12,164 nt of DNA from Nitrospira sp. (GTDB taxonomy: Bacteria; UBA9089; CG2-30-40-21; SBAY01). Each line of letters starts with the position of its first letter. The first letter of the stretch is position 1. Made by a program: the position numbers and the translations under genes. The stretch lies in NCBI GenBank assembly GCA_005239945.1, contig SBAY01000338.1, positions 1 to 12,164 of the forward strand, given 5' to 3'. Of the stretch, positions 11,622 to 12,164 are shown piece after piece. The notes under the pieces are model-generated. The model ran no database searches. It was not told the DNA's origin and saw nothing but the letters and a program-made list of their open reading frames with translations.

Positions 11622-11624
11622 ACT

Positions 11625-11630
11625 ATTATA
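11625..11630 (-). promoter_or_regulatory. -10 box abutting the nucleotidyltransferase start
   Basis: TATAAT on the minus strand (11630 to 11625) ends only 3 bases before the ATG at 11621. Transcription would start in or just after the first codon, giving a leaderless mRNA, or the box is fortuitous in A/T-rich DNA. The -35 hexamer at 17 bp (GTTTTT) is poor. Confidence 0.4.
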
Positions 11631-11632
11631 TT

Positions 11633-11670
11633 TACACTACATTATTAAAAAACTTAAGTTTTGTAGTGTA
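11633..11670. repeat. Inverted repeat TACACTACA / TGTAGTGTA
   Basis: Perfect 9-bp arms at 11633-11641 and 11662-11670 enclose a second palindrome, AAAACTTAAGTTTT (11649-11662). The right arm (as read on the minus strand) lies in the spacer just upstream of the -10 box of the nucleotidyltransferase gene, so it could be an operator. Equally it is the 3' flank of the tldD remnant and could be an old terminator, since a diverged copy follows intact tldD. Confidence 0.7.
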
Positions 11671-11678
11671 AGGTGAGG

Positions 11679-11808
11679 TTAGTCCTCCCTTCCTCCAATG
11701 ACAATATCTTTACCGATATTCTCAAGTTCTTTGCCAACAAAATCTATCTTTGTAGTTTGGGTTTCTTCGACCCTGATTTCTAAATAATCAGCCTTTGGAT
11801 AGCGGCAG
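11679..11808 (-). pseudogene. tldD remnant: N-terminal fragment fused to C-terminal tail
   Basis: Read on the minus strand it encodes ADYLEIRVEETQTTKIDFVG and then KELENIG, equal to TldD residues 15-41. It continues in frame into KDIVIGGRED and a stop, matching the TldD C-terminus KDVLIGGGGS. About 400 middle codons, including the HExxxH site, are missing. The 83 bp at 11716-11798 match 10462-10544 of intact tldD at 81 positions, whereas the tail and 3' flank are clearly more diverged. Upstream a 10-base deletion relative to tldD breaks the frame and no start codon survives. It is therefore a dead, mosaic copy. Confidence 0.88.
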
Positions 11809-11816
11809 TATTGGGG

Positions 11817-12081
11817 TCAAACCTTGAAAGCAGAATTAACTATTTCCTCTACCTTCTTTTTGAATTCTTTATGTTGGCTCATCTGGTCTTTTATACGAAT
11901 ACTCGCTTTACCTATCGCAGTCGGGCTTACCCCAAATATCACACCTATTTTCTTATTACTCAATCCAGTACGACTATGTAAAATAACAAGACTAAAAAAC
12001 AGTCTCCATCAAAAAGAAATATCTCTCCTTGAGCAACACCCCTCGACATAACATGATAAACTGCACCTGTCGAGTAGACAT
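11817..12081 (-). pseudogene. Degenerate REP-associated tyrosine transposase (RAYT, Y1_Tnp/IS200-like)
   Basis: On the minus strand an ATG at 12081-12079 with AAAGGAGG 9 bases upstream begins MSTR. After a frame change comes GAVYHVMSRGVAQGEIFLFD (codons from 12067 down), the typical N-terminus of RAYT transposases including the HV residues of the Y1 fold. After a large deletion and another frame change comes HSRTGLSNKKIGVIFGVSPT, then AIGKASIRIK and VEEIVNSAFKV, ending at TGA 11817-11819. This is the C-terminal helix-turn-helix tail found in longer RAYTs. The central part with the catalytic HUH and tyrosine is gone, so it is inactive. It ends 8 bp before the tldD remnant. RAYTs mobilise REP palindromes. 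Confidence 0.8.
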
Positions 12082-12119
12082 ATTCAACAACCTCCTTTTA
12101 ATTGCTTAATGCCCCTCAC

Positions 12120-12153
12120 AGAACCGTGCTTGAGGTTTTCCCTCACACGGCTC
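12120..12153 (-). ncRNA. Lone group II intron domain V-like hairpin
   Basis: Read on the minus strand from 12153: GAGCCGTG, TGAGG, loop GAAAA, CCTCA, the bulge AG, CACGGTTC and T, a 34-base element. It shows the hallmarks of domain V: the GAGC start with an AGC triad, a terminal GAAA-type loop, a two-base bulge on the 3' side and the ACGGTTC end. No convincing domain VI, intron 3' end or reverse transcriptase follows; instead the RAYT remnant begins about 40 bp downstream. The window ends 11 bp upstream of it, so earlier domains could lie outside. Confidence 0.7.
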
Positions 12154-12164
12154 TTCGGTAATAC

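Noticed and set aside
11824..12051. 75-codon frame on +
   Set aside because: Antisense to the RAYT remnant, whose minus-strand translation gives recognisable family sequence in two frames.
12086..12164. Complete group II intron 3' end
   Set aside because: Only domain V is convincing; no domain VI hairpin with branch adenosine and no maturase were found.

Overview
The window looks like chromosome from an A+T-rich, Gram-negative-type bacterium. The evidence is a GmhA phosphoheptose isomerase (first step of ADP-heptose synthesis for LPS inner core), a bacterial GlmS, Shine-Dalgarno sites of the AGGAGG type and sigma70-like promoter boxes. The high density of short palindromic and tandem repeats, both between and inside genes, recalls uncultivated candidate-phylum genomes (for example Omnitrophota- or Desantisbacteria-like groups). 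That placement is inference; no rRNA or marker gene is present to test it.

Left part, + strand (1-2695): gmhA and glmS, two sugar-phosphate enzymes feeding the cell envelope. Then 309 bp without a gene (2696-3004), built of nested inverted repeats with a perfect 32-bp-arm hairpin, ending in a near-consensus promoter.

Second part (3005-7172): a HesA/MoeB/ThiF/E1-like adenylating enzyme with a C-terminal zinc ribbon, followed by a 70-residue prokaryotic RING-finger-like protein, both on +. These two resemble parts of a ubiquitin-like conjugation pathway; no Ub-like protein, E2 or JAB peptidase lies in the window. Convergent to them, on -, is a large membrane-anchored NACHT (STAND) NTPase fused to a formylglycine-generating-enzyme-like (FGE/SUMF1) domain.

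Third part, - strand (7273-11621): in transcription order a nucleotidyltransferase-superfamily gene, tldD and tldE. TldD and TldE form a known heterodimeric metalloprotease. tldD and tldE are separated by 533 bp of repeat-filled DNA holding no convincing gene.

Right end (11633-12164): a graveyard. A 130-bp tldD remnant joins the N-terminal code in frame to a C-terminal tail. It abuts a broken REP-associated tyrosine transposase (RAYT) that likewise keeps only its two ends. Upstream of that is a lone group II intron domain V-like hairpin.

The most striking features are: (1) the E1-like/RING pair beside a NACHT gene; (2) several families of 15-18 bp palindromic repeats inserted in frame in the NACHT and tldE genes; (3) the RAYT/domain V/tldD debris, together with a REP-like GTAG hairpin at 9103-9127; and (4) two genes (E1-like, nucleotidyltransferase) whose -10 boxes lie so close to the ATG that their mRNAs are probably leaderless.
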